Source: JAJPKK01 sp963800215
GTDB lineage: Bacteria > Pseudomonadota > Alphaproteobacteria > Rhizobiales > Xanthobacteraceae
Length of the DNA stretch: 64,000 nt
Reading direction: 5' to 3'
Assembly (NCBI GenBank): GCA_963800215.1
Contig: CAWCZY010000008.1
Location: 186,001 to 250,000, forward strand
Shown here: piece by piece, positions 27,902-37,315 of the stretch
Position numbering within the stretch: position 1 is the stretch's first letter
Layout of the letters: every line of letters begins with the position of its first letter
Program-made: the position numbers and the translations under genes
The notes under the pieces: model-generated
Told to the model about the DNA's origin: nothing
Database searches by the model: none
What the model saw: the letters and a program-made list of their open reading frames with translations, nothing else

Positions 27902-29701
27902 ATGATGAAACGGGGACGTTGCGCGGAGCGGCTTGGCCTCGCCGGGCTGGTCGCGGGCACCGCGCTCGGGTTTTGCTTTTCGGCGCAGGCGGCGGAGACC
28001 ACCTATCAGCGTCTCCTGAACGCCTCCTCCGAGCCGCAGAACTGGCTGATGCGGATGGGCAATTACAGCAACTGGAATTACTCGACACTCAACCAGATCA
28101 ACCGCGGCAACGTCGCCAATCTCAAAGTCAAGTTCATGGCCTCGCTCGGCGACCCCTCGCGTCCCAACAAGGCCACCGAATACTTCACGCCGCTGGTCGA
28201 GGACGGCTTCTTGTACGTGGGCAACCAGTGGCAGCAGTTCTGGAAGTACGACGTGAGGAACGAAAAGCCGACGGTGGTCTGGAAGTTCGACGCCAAGGTC
28301 CAGGGCGGCGGCAGGAGCGGCCACAGCGTCGCGCTGCTCGGCAACAACATGTACTTCGTCACCAACAACGACACCTCGATCCCGCGCTTGGTCGCGCTCG
28401 ACAAGAATTCCGGCCAGGTGGTGTTCGACGTCAACACCACCGACCCGGAAGTCGTGCCCAACCAGGGGCACTCGGGAGCGCCGCTCGCGGTCAAGAACAT
28501 GATCGTCATCGGGCAGGGCAACCGGGGCGAGAACGGCCGCGGCTATCTCGCAGCCTACACCGCCGACACCGGCAAGCTGATCTGGCGGTTCCTGGTGGTT
28601 CCCAATCCAGGCGACCCGGGCTCGGAAACCTGGGTCGACAAGCGGACCATTCCCACCGGTGGCGGCTCGATCTGGACCGAGCCGTCTTACGATCCGGAAA
28701 CCAATCTCATCTATGTCGGCACGGCCAACCCGGTCCACATGTTCGACCCGCAGGGCCGCCCCGGCGACAATCTCTACACCAATTGCATCATCGCGCTGGA
28801 CGCCGATACCGGCAAGCTGAAGTGGTACTTCCAGACCGTTCCCAACGAGTCCTGGGACTATGATTCCGTCGCGATCACGCAGCTTTACGACACCACGATC
28901 GGCGGCGAGATGAGGAAGGTCCTGTCGCAGACCAACCGCAATGGTTTCTTCTACACCCTCGACCGCACCAACGGGCAGTTCGTCCAGGGCAAGCCCTTCA
29001 CCACCGTGAACTGGACCGCCGGCCTCGATCCCAAGACCGGAAAACCGCTCGACTACGACGCGACCAAGACCGTCCAGGACTACGCCGGCCTCGCCGTGCG
29101 GTACGGCAAGAAGGCGATCGACGTGCGCCCCGCCCATTACGGGATGCCGACGCTGATGCCGAACACCTATGATCCGTCCCGCGGCATCGTCTACTTCAAC
29201 GCGATGATCGGCGAAGCCAATTATTTCAACTCGCGCCCTGCCGATCCGGAAAAGCAGCTCATCGGCACCGGCTTCCGCGAGATCTTCTGCGGGTCCCACA
29301 CCAAGGAGAATGCCGTCGAACCGGTGGAACGCAGCGTCCGCAACCCCAATTGCAAGGTCAGCCACGGCCTGCTCGGCGGGATCGACGTTCACACCGGCAA
29401 CACCGTGAAGAAGCTGGAGTCCTACTACCCCGCCTATTCCGGGGTGCTGGGCACTTCCGGCGACCTGCTCTTCATGGGCGACATCATGGGCAAGATATCG
29501 GCCTACGATAAGGACACCATGGCGGAGCTGTGGAGCTTCGAGACCGGAACCGCGTTCGCGGGGGCGCCGATGACGTATTCGGTGAACGGCAAGCAGTACA
29601 TCGCGCTGGTGCTCGGCGGCCGGCTCGGCCGCGATGAAGGCTCGTTTCCGGAGGCGGCCGCGCTTGGGCAGAACGTGGTGCTGATGGTGTTCGGGCTTTG
29701 A
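27902..29701 (+). CDS. PQQ-dependent alcohol dehydrogenase-like quinoprotein
   Basis: It encodes 599 residues; GGAGG lies 6 bases before the ATG at 27902. A signal peptide ends near FSAQAAET. The mature protein is an eight-bladed-propeller-type quinoprotein with repeated W/Y-rich blade motifs (NRGNVANLKVKF, DTGKLIWRF, DTGKLKWYFQTVP). The active-site segment NESWDYDSV has the Asp-x-Asp pattern of lanthanide-dependent XoxF/ExaF enzymes; calcium enzymes of the MxaF type usually have Ala at the second Asp. No adjacent Cys-Cys pair is seen, unlike classic methanol and ethanol dehydrogenases. A cytochrome c gene lies nearby at 30597. Confidence 0.88.
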   Translation: MMKRGRCAERLGLAGLVAGTALGFCFSAQAAETTYQRLLNASSEPQNWLMRMGNYSNWNYSTLNQINRGNVANLKVKFMASLGDPSRPNKATEYFTPLVEDGFLYVGNQWQQFWKYDVRNEKPTVVWKFDAKVQGGGRSGHSVALLGNNMYFVTNNDTSIPRLVALDKNSGQVVFDVNTTDPEVVPNQGHSGAPLAVKNMIVIGQGNRGENGRGYLAAYTADTGKLIWRFLVVPNPGDPGSETWVDKRTIPTGGGSIWTEPSYDPETNLIYVGTANPVHMFDPQGRPGDNLYTNCIIALDADTGKLKWYFQTVPNESWDYDSVAITQLYDTTIGGEMRKVLSQTNRNGFFYTLDRTNGQFVQGKPFTTVNWTAGLDPKTGKPLDYDATKTVQDYAGLAVRYGKKAIDVRPAHYGMPTLMPNTYDPSRGIVYFNAMIGEANYFNSRPADPEKQLIGTGFREIFCGSHTKENAVEPVERSVRNPNCKVSHGLLGGIDVHTGNTVKKLESYYPAYSGVLGTSGDLLFMGDIMGKISAYDKDTMAELWSFETGTAFAGAPMTYSVNGKQYIALVLGGRLGRDEGSFPEAAALGQNVVLMVFGL

Positions 29702-30516
29702 TGCGGATCGACCGTATCCGTAGTATCCGTAGGGTGGGCAAAGCGAAGCGTGCCCACATCTGTCTAAACCCCGCGGCCCGCGTGGGCGCGCTTCGCTTTG
29801 CCCACCCCACGGTCGCGACTGCGCTGGCCCTGATCCTGGCCGGCGCGGGCGGCCACGCGGCGCGGGCGGAGCCGCCGATGCCGCAAATCTGGGACGTGAA
29901 GCCGGGAACCCCCGTCGGCGACCTGCCGGACGACGCCTTCGTCGATCCCGCCTGCGGAACCAACGGCGGCCCGCCCGGACTTGCCCTCGGCAGCTTCGAT
30001 AATTTCGCGAAATGCCGCGCGGAATCCTCCGGGCTGCGCGAGATCTGGTTTCGCTATGACGACGAGCTTGAATACATCGCCCGCGCGGCGCGGGATGCCG
30101 ATGCCATCGCCCGCAACAATGCGATGGTGGTGCTGGGCCAGCCGGTGATCCTCTCCCTGCTCGTCGACCCCGCCGGCCTGGTGCAGGGATACCGGATCAT
30201 CACCGATCCCCATGCCGACGAAGAGCTGCGGATGTACGCCTACACCGTGGCCATTGCGTTCAAGGCGCGCTTCGGCAACGACGGCTGGGCGTGCGATGAG
30301 CTCGCCCCCGCCGAAGGGGAGACGCCGATTACGGACCTGTTCGTCAAGGAGCGCTGCCGCAAGGTATCGGACGGCCAGGAGATCATGGTGGAGAGCCGCT
30401 ACTATTACAAACCCGGGCAGGCCATGCTCGATCCCAACACCGGCCTGCCGACGGTGAACCAGTTCGAGAGTTCGGCACGCATGCAGATGGTGGCGGCCGA
30501 TGCGGTGCGGAAGTAG
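29701..30516 (+). CDS. secreted hypothetical protein downstream of the PQQ dehydrogenase
   Basis: It encodes 271 residues from an ATG that overlaps the quinoprotein stop (TGATG). The first 27 codons lie in an intergenic-type repeat, so the true start may be the GTG at 29782, which begins directly before a signal peptide (ALALILAGAGGHAARAE). The mature part has four or more Cys (DPACGTNGG, NFAKCRAES, DGWACDEL, KERCRKV) that could form disulfides in the periplasm. I do not recognise the family. Its position suggests a partner of the quinoprotein. Confidence 0.7.
   Translation: MRIDRIRSIRRVGKAKRAHICLNPAARVGALRFAHPTVATALALILAGAGGHAARAEPPMPQIWDVKPGTPVGDLPDDAFVDPACGTNGGPPGLALGSFDNFAKCRAESSGLREIWFRYDDELEYIARAARDADAIARNNAMVVLGQPVILSLLVDPAGLVQGYRIITDPHADEELRMYAYTVAIAFKARFGNDGWACDELAPAEGETPITDLFVKERCRKVSDGQEIMVESRYYYKPGQAMLDPNTGLPTVNQFESSARMQMVAADAVRK
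29731..29808. repeat. inverted repeat (GGGTGGGCAAAGCGAAGCG type) inside a 5' coding region
   Basis: Arms at 29731-29756 and 29783-29808 are near-perfect reverse complements. The type is a common intergenic repeat of bradyrhizobia, often found between genes. Here it lies right after the quinoprotein stop and is read through in frame by the next gene if the ATG at 29701 is used. Confidence 0.7.
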
Positions 30517-30596
30517 TTTCGTTCAAACACGATCCACCAAGTCATGGCCGGGCTTGTCCGGCGACGACGGTATGAGGTTTGACGACTGCGTGAGCC

Positions 30597-31082
30597 TTAC
30601 CGCCCGACGAATTTCGCCGTGAGAAAATCGACCAGCGCCTCGATCTCCGCGGCGCTGAGCACGGGGGTCACGGTGACTTCCGCCGGCGCCGGACCGGCGG
30701 GAAAGCCGTAGCATGAACGCCTCGTGTAGGCGCCGTCGAGCCAAGCCGGCATCTGCGTGCCCGGAAGCCCGCAGCTGATCGTTTCCACCAGCGCCGCGCG
30801 ATCAAGCCGGGTCTTGCGCAAGCTCGGACCGGCGGGGAATTCGCCGCCATCGCCACCCTCTCCTGAGGCGCCGTGGCATTGCAGGCATCCCGCCTTGTCC
30901 CACGCATCTTCTCCGGCCGCGACTCCGGTCGCGGCCTGGGCGAGTGCGGAGGCGCACAGCACGAGGCAGGTGCTGGCGACCCATACAATGGCGGGCGCGC
31001 GTCGTCCGATCGCCGAAACCAAGGCCGATCCCGGCGCGGGCCACGGTCGCGCGCCGCGTGCATCGATATCCGATCTCGTCAT
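30597..31082 (-). CDS. c-type cytochrome, class I
   Basis: It encodes 161 residues; the ATG at 31082 has GGGGAGGAG upstream, whereas the longer frame does not. There is a signal/anchor (APAIVWVASTCLVLCASALAQA). The haem-binding CLQCH motif lies near residue 80, and a candidate axial Met is in LPGTQMPAWLDGAY. A C-terminal helix (SAAEIEALVDFLTAKF) is typical of these small cytochromes. It is convergent with the gene at 29701 and may accept electrons from the PQQ dehydrogenase or the GMC enzymes in the periplasm. Confidence 0.88.
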   Translation of the reverse strand: MTRSDIDARGARPWPAPGSALVSAIGRRAPAIVWVASTCLVLCASALAQAATGVAAGEDAWDKAGCLQCHGASGEGGDGGEFPAGPSLRKTRLDRAALVETISCGLPGTQMPAWLDGAYTRRSCYGFPAGPAPAEVTVTPVLSAAEIEALVDFLTAKFVGR

Positions 31083-31188
31083 GTCGTCTCCTCCCCGCCA
31101 CCGCCGTGCCGGCACGGGGAGTTTGAACCCGATGGGATCGATCCAGTCAATCCGACGCGGCCGGCCCGGCGCAAATGCGGGCGGGCCC

Positions 31189-34100
31189 TCACTCGGCGGC
31201 GCGAGGGCCTTCGGAGTGCGCGAGTTCGTCCAGCAATGAGCGTGCGGCCGCCACATCGGGCATCTTGAAGCCCTCGGTGAACCAGCCGTGCACCGGGGCC
31301 AGCACCTCGCTGGCGTCGGCGTGCTTGCCGCTGTCGCGCCAGAGCTCGGCGAGGCTCGATGCGCTCCTCAATTCCCACAGCGCAGCACGTTGCGCCCGCG
31401 CGACACCGATGGCGCTGTGCAACAGCTCGACTGCCTCGTCGTTATTGCGCGCGCAATAGCGCGCCCGCAGGCGGAAGATCTCCGCCTCGCACCATCGCTC
31501 GTCGGTGTCGGCGACGAGATCGGCGGCGCGATCGAGCAGCGCGGCCGCGCCGCCGGGGTCGCCGTACTTGCCCTTCAGCTCGGCCAGCGAAGCCATGAAG
31601 AACGGCAGTATGGCCCAGAACTTGGCGGCGTCGAGTTCCTCGATGCAGGTCTGCATCCGCTCGAGCAGGGCCGGCACGTGGCGCAGATGCAATTGCGCCC
31701 AGCCTTCGAAGATCGCCCCTTCCCTGGTGCCCAGGAACGTCTCGTATTCGGCATTTATGGCGGCGAGACGCGACGACAGCTCCATGACGCCGTTCGCGTC
31801 CCTCCGCATCATGCGCTGCACGCAGGCGCGTCGCAGGCCGAGAATGAGGCTCACCGGATGATCGAGGGTTTCGGCGTGCCGGATGCCTTCCATGCTCATA
31901 TCGGCGCCCGAGTTCGGATAGCCCATCGCCGTCATGCAGATACCGAGCAGCGTGCACACCGACACTTTGGGATCGCGCGTCGTGAGCGCGGCGTGCGGGC
32001 CGTCGCGCTCGCGATCATACATGTCGAGCAGAAGCTTCATCGCCTCGCGTGCTTCGTCGAAGCGGCCCAGCAGCAGGTTGCCATAGCCCGCCGACCGGCG
32101 CGCCATGAGAAAAGCCTGCGGGTCGCCGGTTCTGCGGGCGATCTCCAGCATCTCGCCGACGTGATGAAGCACGGTCTTCGCGTCGGAGCGGGTGAAGTGG
32201 AAATTCATCAGCCCGTCATGGACGCGAAGAAGCTGCTTCGTCGCGTCGAGGGAGAGACAGATTTCCCGGGCGCGGTCGTAGGCCGTGATGACGGGATCGC
32301 GGCCGGAGCCGTCATGATCGATCAGCGCGCGCCCCAATGCCACCTGGAGGCTCAGTTCACGCCGCAACGCAGCTTCGGACGACGGCAGGTTTCGGAGCTG
32401 CTCGAGACCCTTGCGGAGATAGCCGACCTTTTCGGCCAGGGCGAACCGGCCGGTCGTCCCCTCCGCGGCCTTGAGGTAGTGATTGATGGCCTCGTTCGGA
32501 GCCCCGGCCTCGCTGAAATGCCAGGCGATGAGCTGGGGTTCGGCGGTCGCGGCACCGGCCGTGTCCTTCTCCAGCGTCTCGGCAAGTCGCAGATGGATCG
32601 AACGGCGGCGATCGCGCAACATCGAAGCGTAGGCGACGTCCTGCACCAGCGCGTGCTTGAAGATGTAGGTGGCCGCAGGCGGCCGTCCGCGGCCGGTGGC
32701 AAGGCCGGCCTGGAGCAGTTCGCCGACCGCCTGCTCCAATTGCCTGGTGGTCAGGCTCGACAGCGCTTGCAGCATCTCGAAAGAGAATTCCCGGCCGATC
32801 ACCGCGCCGATCTGCGCGATCTCCTTGCCGCCGAGGAGCCCGTCGAGACGCGCCGCAAGAAGTCCTGCAGCGAGCTCGGCACCGCGTCGACGGAGACCAT
32901 CTCGACGCGGATCTCGTTCTCGCGCAACAGGCTCCGTTCCAGGACGGTCTTGGTCAGCTCCTCGATGAAGAGCGGTATTCCGTCGGAGCGCGCGATGATC
33001 CGGTCGATGACCTCCTCAGGCAGGTTGCGGTCGCCGGAAACCTCTTTGATCAACCTGGCGGCCTGCCGCCGACTGAGACCGTTGAGGACCTGCACGGTGA
33101 CTTCCGGGCGATCGGCCCAGATCGGCTGCAGCTCCGGACGGGTGGTGACGACGAGCAGCATGGGCAATTTTTCGATCATCTCGATCAGGGGATCGAGCAG
33201 ATCGAGGGTGGTCGGATCGGCCCAGTGAATGTCTTCCACCACGGCGAGGACCGGGGCCTGCCGCGCGAGGCTTTCCAATTGGCGAAGCAGCACGGAAAAG
33301 ATCATCTCGCGCATGCGCTGCGGCGAGACCGCCACGGACGGGTCGCCCGGTGTGCGCGGAATCGAGAGAAGGTCGCCGAGGAGCGCGACGTCGGGCTCGG
33401 ATAAGCGGGCGACGGCGAGCGACCGGCGCAGCTTTTCCAGCTTCACGGACGCGGAATCGCCGCGCTGGAAGCTCGCGGCGCGCTCGAGTTGCCGGATCAC
33501 GGGGTGCAGCGGCGTGTCCTGATAATGCAGCGAGCAGACGAAGCGGACCCGTACATGGGGTGCGTCCCTGATCTCCTGTTCCAGCGCCGCAATCAGGCGC
33601 GACTTGCCGATGCCGGGCTGGCCGGACAACAGGAACACGCGCCCCTCGCCTGCCTTGGCCTGCTCCCAGCGGCGCAGCATGAGCTCGATCTCGTCGGAGC
33701 GGCCGACCAGGGCCATCTGGCCGGGGCGCAACGCCTCGAACCGGCTGTCGATGGCGCTTTCGCCCAGCACCGCCCACGCTTCGATGGCGGCGTCGCGGCC
33801 CTTGAGATGCTGCGGGCCGAGTTCCTTGTACTCGAACAACCCCCCGGTGAGGCGCCGCGTCGTGTCCGCGATGACGACCATCCCCGGTTCGGCGATGGTC
33901 TGGAGGCGGGCACCGAGATTGGGCGTGTCGCCGACCACCGGCGATTCCTGCGAAGACCCGGAGCCGATGAGATCGCCGACCACGACGAGGCCGGTCGCGA
34001 TGCTGACGCGGACACTGAGCGTGCCGGGCGGCCCGGCGACCGTGTCGAGCCGGCGCACCGCCTCGACCATGGCGAGCCCGGCATGCACCGCGCGTTCGGC

Positions 34101-34511
34101 ATCGTCTTCACGCGCCTGCGGATAGCCGAAATAGACCAGCAATCCATCTCCCATGTAGCGGGCGACGAAGCCGTCGTAGCGCACGGAGAGGCCGGTGACG
34201 CAGCCGTGATAGGCGTTGATGACCTCGCGAAGGTCTTCCGGATCGAGCCGCGTGCCGAGCACCGTCGAGCCGACCAGGTCGGCGAACAGGACGGTGAGCT
34301 GGCGGCGTTCGGCCGCGCCCGCTACAGGCGCGAATGCCTCCCGGGCGCCGCCGGGGCCGCCCGACAAGGCGACACCGCAATCGCCACAGAATCGCTTGTC
34401 CGACGGGTTTTCACTGCCGCAGGCGCTGCACATCCACGGCATCGGCGAACCGCAATCGCCGCAGAATTTCTTTCCGCCCGCGACGTTCGCCCGGCAGCGT
34501 GGGCAAATCAT
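31189..34511 (-). pseudogene. adenylate/guanylate cyclase domain + AAA ATPase + TPR regulator, split by one frameshift
   Basis: The start ATG at 34511 has GGGAGGAG before it. The order is: two zinc ribbons (CPRCRANVAGGKKFCGDCG and CSACGSENPSDKRFCGDCG, residues 3-55); a class III cyclase domain (LTVLFADLVGST, YMGDGLLVYFGYP); an AAA domain with Walker A LLSGQPGIGKSRL and Walker B LAVVEDIHWADP; then a long helical TPR-like region. The upstream frame stops at 32799. The downstream frame, open from 32802 to 31189, continues the protein. At about 32861 one base is missing: adding one restores LQDLLAARLDGLLGGKEIAQIG. No other interruption is seen. The product would be about 1,106 residues, a size normal for this family. 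Confidence 0.85.
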
Positions 34512-34687
34512 GCGCTCCTCCCTCCGATGGAGGCCGGCAACAGCCGCCGCAAAACGTCGGCCGGGAAGCCGTGACCCGAATGCAGGGACCACCTCCGAAT
34601 TGGCGGGCGCCTCCGAAGCCGTGCCGGGCAGGAGTTTACCGACTCATGTGACAATTCGTCCTCCGATGAACTCGCGGCGAGCACGGA

Positions 34688-34915
34688 TCATTTCAGCTTG
34701 TCGCGCTCCCGGCGTACGACCTCGCGAATGACGGCCTCCGTCTCTGCATTCCAGTCCCTCGAGTCGCAATGATCACAGACACCGACGCACAGCTTCACAG
34801 TACAGAATACATAACCCTTGTCTGTCCACTGCTTGAAGGAGACCTCCTCGTTTCTTTCGATGAAGCGGCCCTTTTTACAAAAATAGCAAGTGCCGCCGTT
34901 GTTCGCATTTGACAT
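34688..34915 (-). CDS. small zinc-ribbon-like protein of unknown function
   Basis: It encodes 75 residues. Two Cys pairs, CYFCKKG near residue 10 and CVGVCDHC near residue 45, suggest one zinc site. The C-terminal third is a charged helix (ETEAVIREVVRRERDKLK). No Shine-Dalgarno is obvious at the ATG. Composition is less GC-biased and richer in Lys, Asn and Phe than the neighbours, a possible sign of different origin. I do not recognise a family. Confidence 0.65.
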   Translation of the reverse strand: MSNANNGGTCYFCKKGRFIERNEEVSFKQWTDKGYVFCTVKLCVGVCDHCDSRDWNAETEAVIREVVRRERDKLK

Positions 34916-35171
34916 GTATTGGACCCACGCATTTTTCGTTTCATCGACTTCTGCCTCCTTCTTTGCGTGGCCTGTGTGAAGTAGTTCACACAGCTTTCAC
35001 TAATTCGCGATTACAGGGAAATTGTGGGGCTTGTCAACTCCACCGGTGGAATCCTCTTGATTGCAACTTGCGATTGGCTAAGGTCGGTATTGTCATCGTA
35101 AGATGTGATGTCGTACATCTGCCGAACAACCTGAATTGTATTATGTCAACCGAAACGAAGGGGCAAACGCC

Positions 35172-35357
35172 ATGGGTTTTTCCGATGTAATGACCGGCAA
35201 GTACAAATTGGTGCACGCCGGTACGGTACCCACCACCAAACTCAGCCAAGTCGCCGATCTGCTCGGAATGTCCAAGAAGGACAAGACCGCCTTGCTCAAG
35301 GGCGGTAAGATTCATCTCGTTCAAACTACGAAGAAGCCCCCCCGCAAGAAGCCGTAA
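35172..35357 (+). CDS. small basic protein of unknown function (61 aa), upstream of P-loop gene
   Basis: The ATG at 35172 has GAAGGGG eight bases upstream. The protein begins MGFSDVMTGKYKLVHAG, has a helix-turn-helix-like stretch (KLSQVADLLGMSKKDKTALL), and ends in a Lys/Pro-rich tail (TTKKPPRKKP). No Cys and no signal are present. It lies 25 bases before the P-loop gene and is probably cotranscribed. It could be DNA-binding, but this is only suggested by the helices and charge. Confidence 0.6.
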   Translation: MGFSDVMTGKYKLVHAGTVPTTKLSQVADLLGMSKKDKTALLKGGKIHLVQTTKKPPRKKP

Positions 35358-35382
35358 CGCGCCGCGGGGCGTTCGCCGGATA

Positions 35383-36405
35383 ATGGATGGCGCGACGTTT
35401 GGGACCGATCTGAAGCGGACGTCTGTCCTTCGGCGGGTCCCCGCGTTCGCGACCATTCATGTCGTTCCAGCGCGCGGCGACGAGGGGTGCGTCTGCGCCT
35501 TTGAAATGCCCGTGGACGGATCGTCGATCGTGGTCGAGGCGGTTTCCGGCCGTTCGATGTTCCTGGCGCCGGGCGACGTCTTTCTCGCGACACCCGGATA
35601 TCGGGAATCGACCCGCTGGGTCGTCGGCGGCGTGCCGCCCGGCGGCCTGGTTGCCGGCAATGATTATTGGGTGCTGGCCCAGTCCGGCGTGGTCGGCGAG
35701 CTGGTGGGTGATTCGCCGCTCGAGAAGAGCCATCTCGGGCGGGTCAAATATCTCGGAACGGTTCGCGGCGATGACGGCCGGACGCCGAGGATCGCGGATT
35801 TTGCCGCTGCGGCGGACACCGGCGCCGGGGATACCGGCGCGCCGGTATTCCTGGTGGTAGGCACCTCGGCCGAAGTCGGCAAGACCACTGCCGTGATCGC
35901 GCTGCTTCGGGCCCTGCGGCAGCATGGCAACGGGAACCTGGTCGCCCTGAAAGCCACCGGCACCTCGTCATTTGCCGAACTCACGACCTATCAGGATTAC
36001 TGGGCCGCTCACGTCTTCGACTGCGTCGATTTCGGCCTGCCCACGACCTACCCGTCCAATCGCGAGGGGGTGGACCGCGTTTTCGAAAGCGCGCTCGACA
36101 CCTGCCTCTCGATTCCTGCCGACGCCGTGGTGGTGGAGTGCGGCGGCGACATGATCGGCGCCAACGTGCCGGTGTTTCTCGGCTGTCTCAAGCGCAGACG
36201 TTCCGACCCCAAGGTCATCCTGGCGGCCGCCGACGCGCTCGGCGCGCTCGGTGGAACCAAGGTGCTCCAGGACATGGGGCTGTCGGTAAGCCTGATCACC
36301 GGTCCGTGCACCGATACGCCGACGCTCCAGCAGCGGACCCAGTCCCTGTGCGGCGTGCCGGCGGTGAACTTGGCGCGGGGCGGTGGCGTGGGCGTCCTGA
36401 TCTGA
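35383..36405 (+). CDS. P-loop NTPase, BioD/DUF1611-like
   Basis: It encodes 340 residues. An N-terminal beta-rich domain (1-150) is followed by a P-loop GTSAEVGKTT at 160-169, similar in form to dethiobiotin synthetase and DUF1611 proteins. Further motifs are LVALKATGTSS, a Walker-B-like VVVECGGDMIGANVP and a C-terminal Gly-rich end. It may be an ATP-dependent ligase or carboxylase, or a regulatory NTPase; I cannot name the substrate. A 61-residue protein gene lies just upstream in the same direction. Confidence 0.7.
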   Translation: MDGATFGTDLKRTSVLRRVPAFATIHVVPARGDEGCVCAFEMPVDGSSIVVEAVSGRSMFLAPGDVFLATPGYRESTRWVVGGVPPGGLVAGNDYWVLAQSGVVGELVGDSPLEKSHLGRVKYLGTVRGDDGRTPRIADFAAAADTGAGDTGAPVFLVVGTSAEVGKTTAVIALLRALRQHGNGNLVALKATGTSSFAELTTYQDYWAAHVFDCVDFGLPTTYPSNREGVDRVFESALDTCLSIPADAVVVECGGDMIGANVPVFLGCLKRRRSDPKVILAAADALGALGGTKVLQDMGLSVSLITGPCTDTPTLQQRTQSLCGVPAVNLARGGGVGVLI

Positions 36406-36421
36406 AATTCTGCGTTTCGCA

Positions 36422-36440
36422 GGCCGGGACGAGCCCGGCC
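36422..36440. terminator. hairpin in convergent gap after the P-loop gene
   Basis: Seven-base arms (GGCCGGG / CCCGGCC) and a 5-base loop lie between the ends of convergent genes at 36405 and 36468. There is no T-run. It belongs to the same palindrome type as that in the RiPP operon at 1412. Confidence 0.45.
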
Positions 36441-36467
36441 ATGTCGAATCCGTGCGAGCACGACGTG

Positions 36468-37256
36468 CTACTGGCGAAACCGCGCGCTTAGAGACCAGAA
36501 GTGCCGATAGCAGGTGATATCGATGTCGTCGCAAATGCCATCGAGGCACTCCCGGAGTTCGTCCGGGCTGGGAAAGTTTTTTATGATTTCATAGACCGCA
36601 CCATTCGCCAGCTTGCGAAGCGTCAGTTGATTGCCCCTTTTGTCGAGCCTGGTGATCGGACTGCAGAGTCCCTCGACATGAACCTGGTCGATCATCAGGA
36701 GCGTCGCCCGGGGCTGCAGCCGCGAAGCCAGATGGGTGAGGAATTTGCGCCGGTTCTGCCGCTCGATATGAGACCACCACATATGCGCCATCCCGACCGC
36801 AAACCCCGACGCGAAATCGGGCATGGAAAAGGCGTCGGCCTCGATATAAGCGACGTGCGGGCCGAGACGGCGTCCCTTGGCGACCGCCAGGGTTTCCGAC
36901 ACGTGGTCGGTGGCCATGATCGATATGGCGGCGGCGGCCGCCGCCTCGGTCCAGTGGCCAGTGCCGGCCGCTACTTCGAGCACCGTTCGTCCCCGCACGC
37001 GCTCCACCAGCCAGGCTTTCAGCCGCACGAGGTCGTCGTACCGTTCGGGCACCCGATAGAACGCATCATATTCTGCGGCGCGCTCGCGGTAATACTCTTC
37101 CATACCCGCGGCGCTAAAGCTCACGACCGAGCCGTGATCGGTTTTGGACGAGAAAGCCGACATTTTTTTCACCGACGGCATGGTTTGGACCGGCAATGGA
37201 TTCGCACGCCGACACATGTCGCCTGCAATCTGCACGCGGTTCAAGCTATTTGTCAT
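36468..37256 (-). CDS. class I SAM-dependent methyltransferase
   Basis: The frame from 37256 gives 262 residues, but the domain begins near MEEYYRERAAEYDAFY (ATG at 37103), and no start has a good Shine-Dalgarno, so the true start is uncertain. SAM-binding motif I is TVLEVAAGTGHWTEA, the acidic motif II region is IMATDHVSETL, and a later motif is IEADAFSMPD. The substrate is unknown. It is on the same strand as and directly downstream of the S41 peptidase gene. Confidence 0.82.
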   Translation of the reverse strand: MTNSLNRVQIAGDMCRRANPLPVQTMPSVKKMSAFSSKTDHGSVVSFSAAGMEEYYRERAAEYDAFYRVPERYDDLVRLKAWLVERVRGRTVLEVAAGTGHWTEAAAAAAISIMATDHVSETLAVAKGRRLGPHVAYIEADAFSMPDFASGFAVGMAHMWWSHIERQNRRKFLTHLASRLQPRATLLMIDQVHVEGLCSPITRLDKRGNQLTLRKLANGAVYEIIKNFPSPDELRECLDGICDDIDITCYRHFWSLSARFRQ

Positions 37257-37315
37257 GTATTTTTCGTAATACGCCCGAGCCGGCGGTCACTTCGCTGCGT
37301 CGCACAATGAACGTG

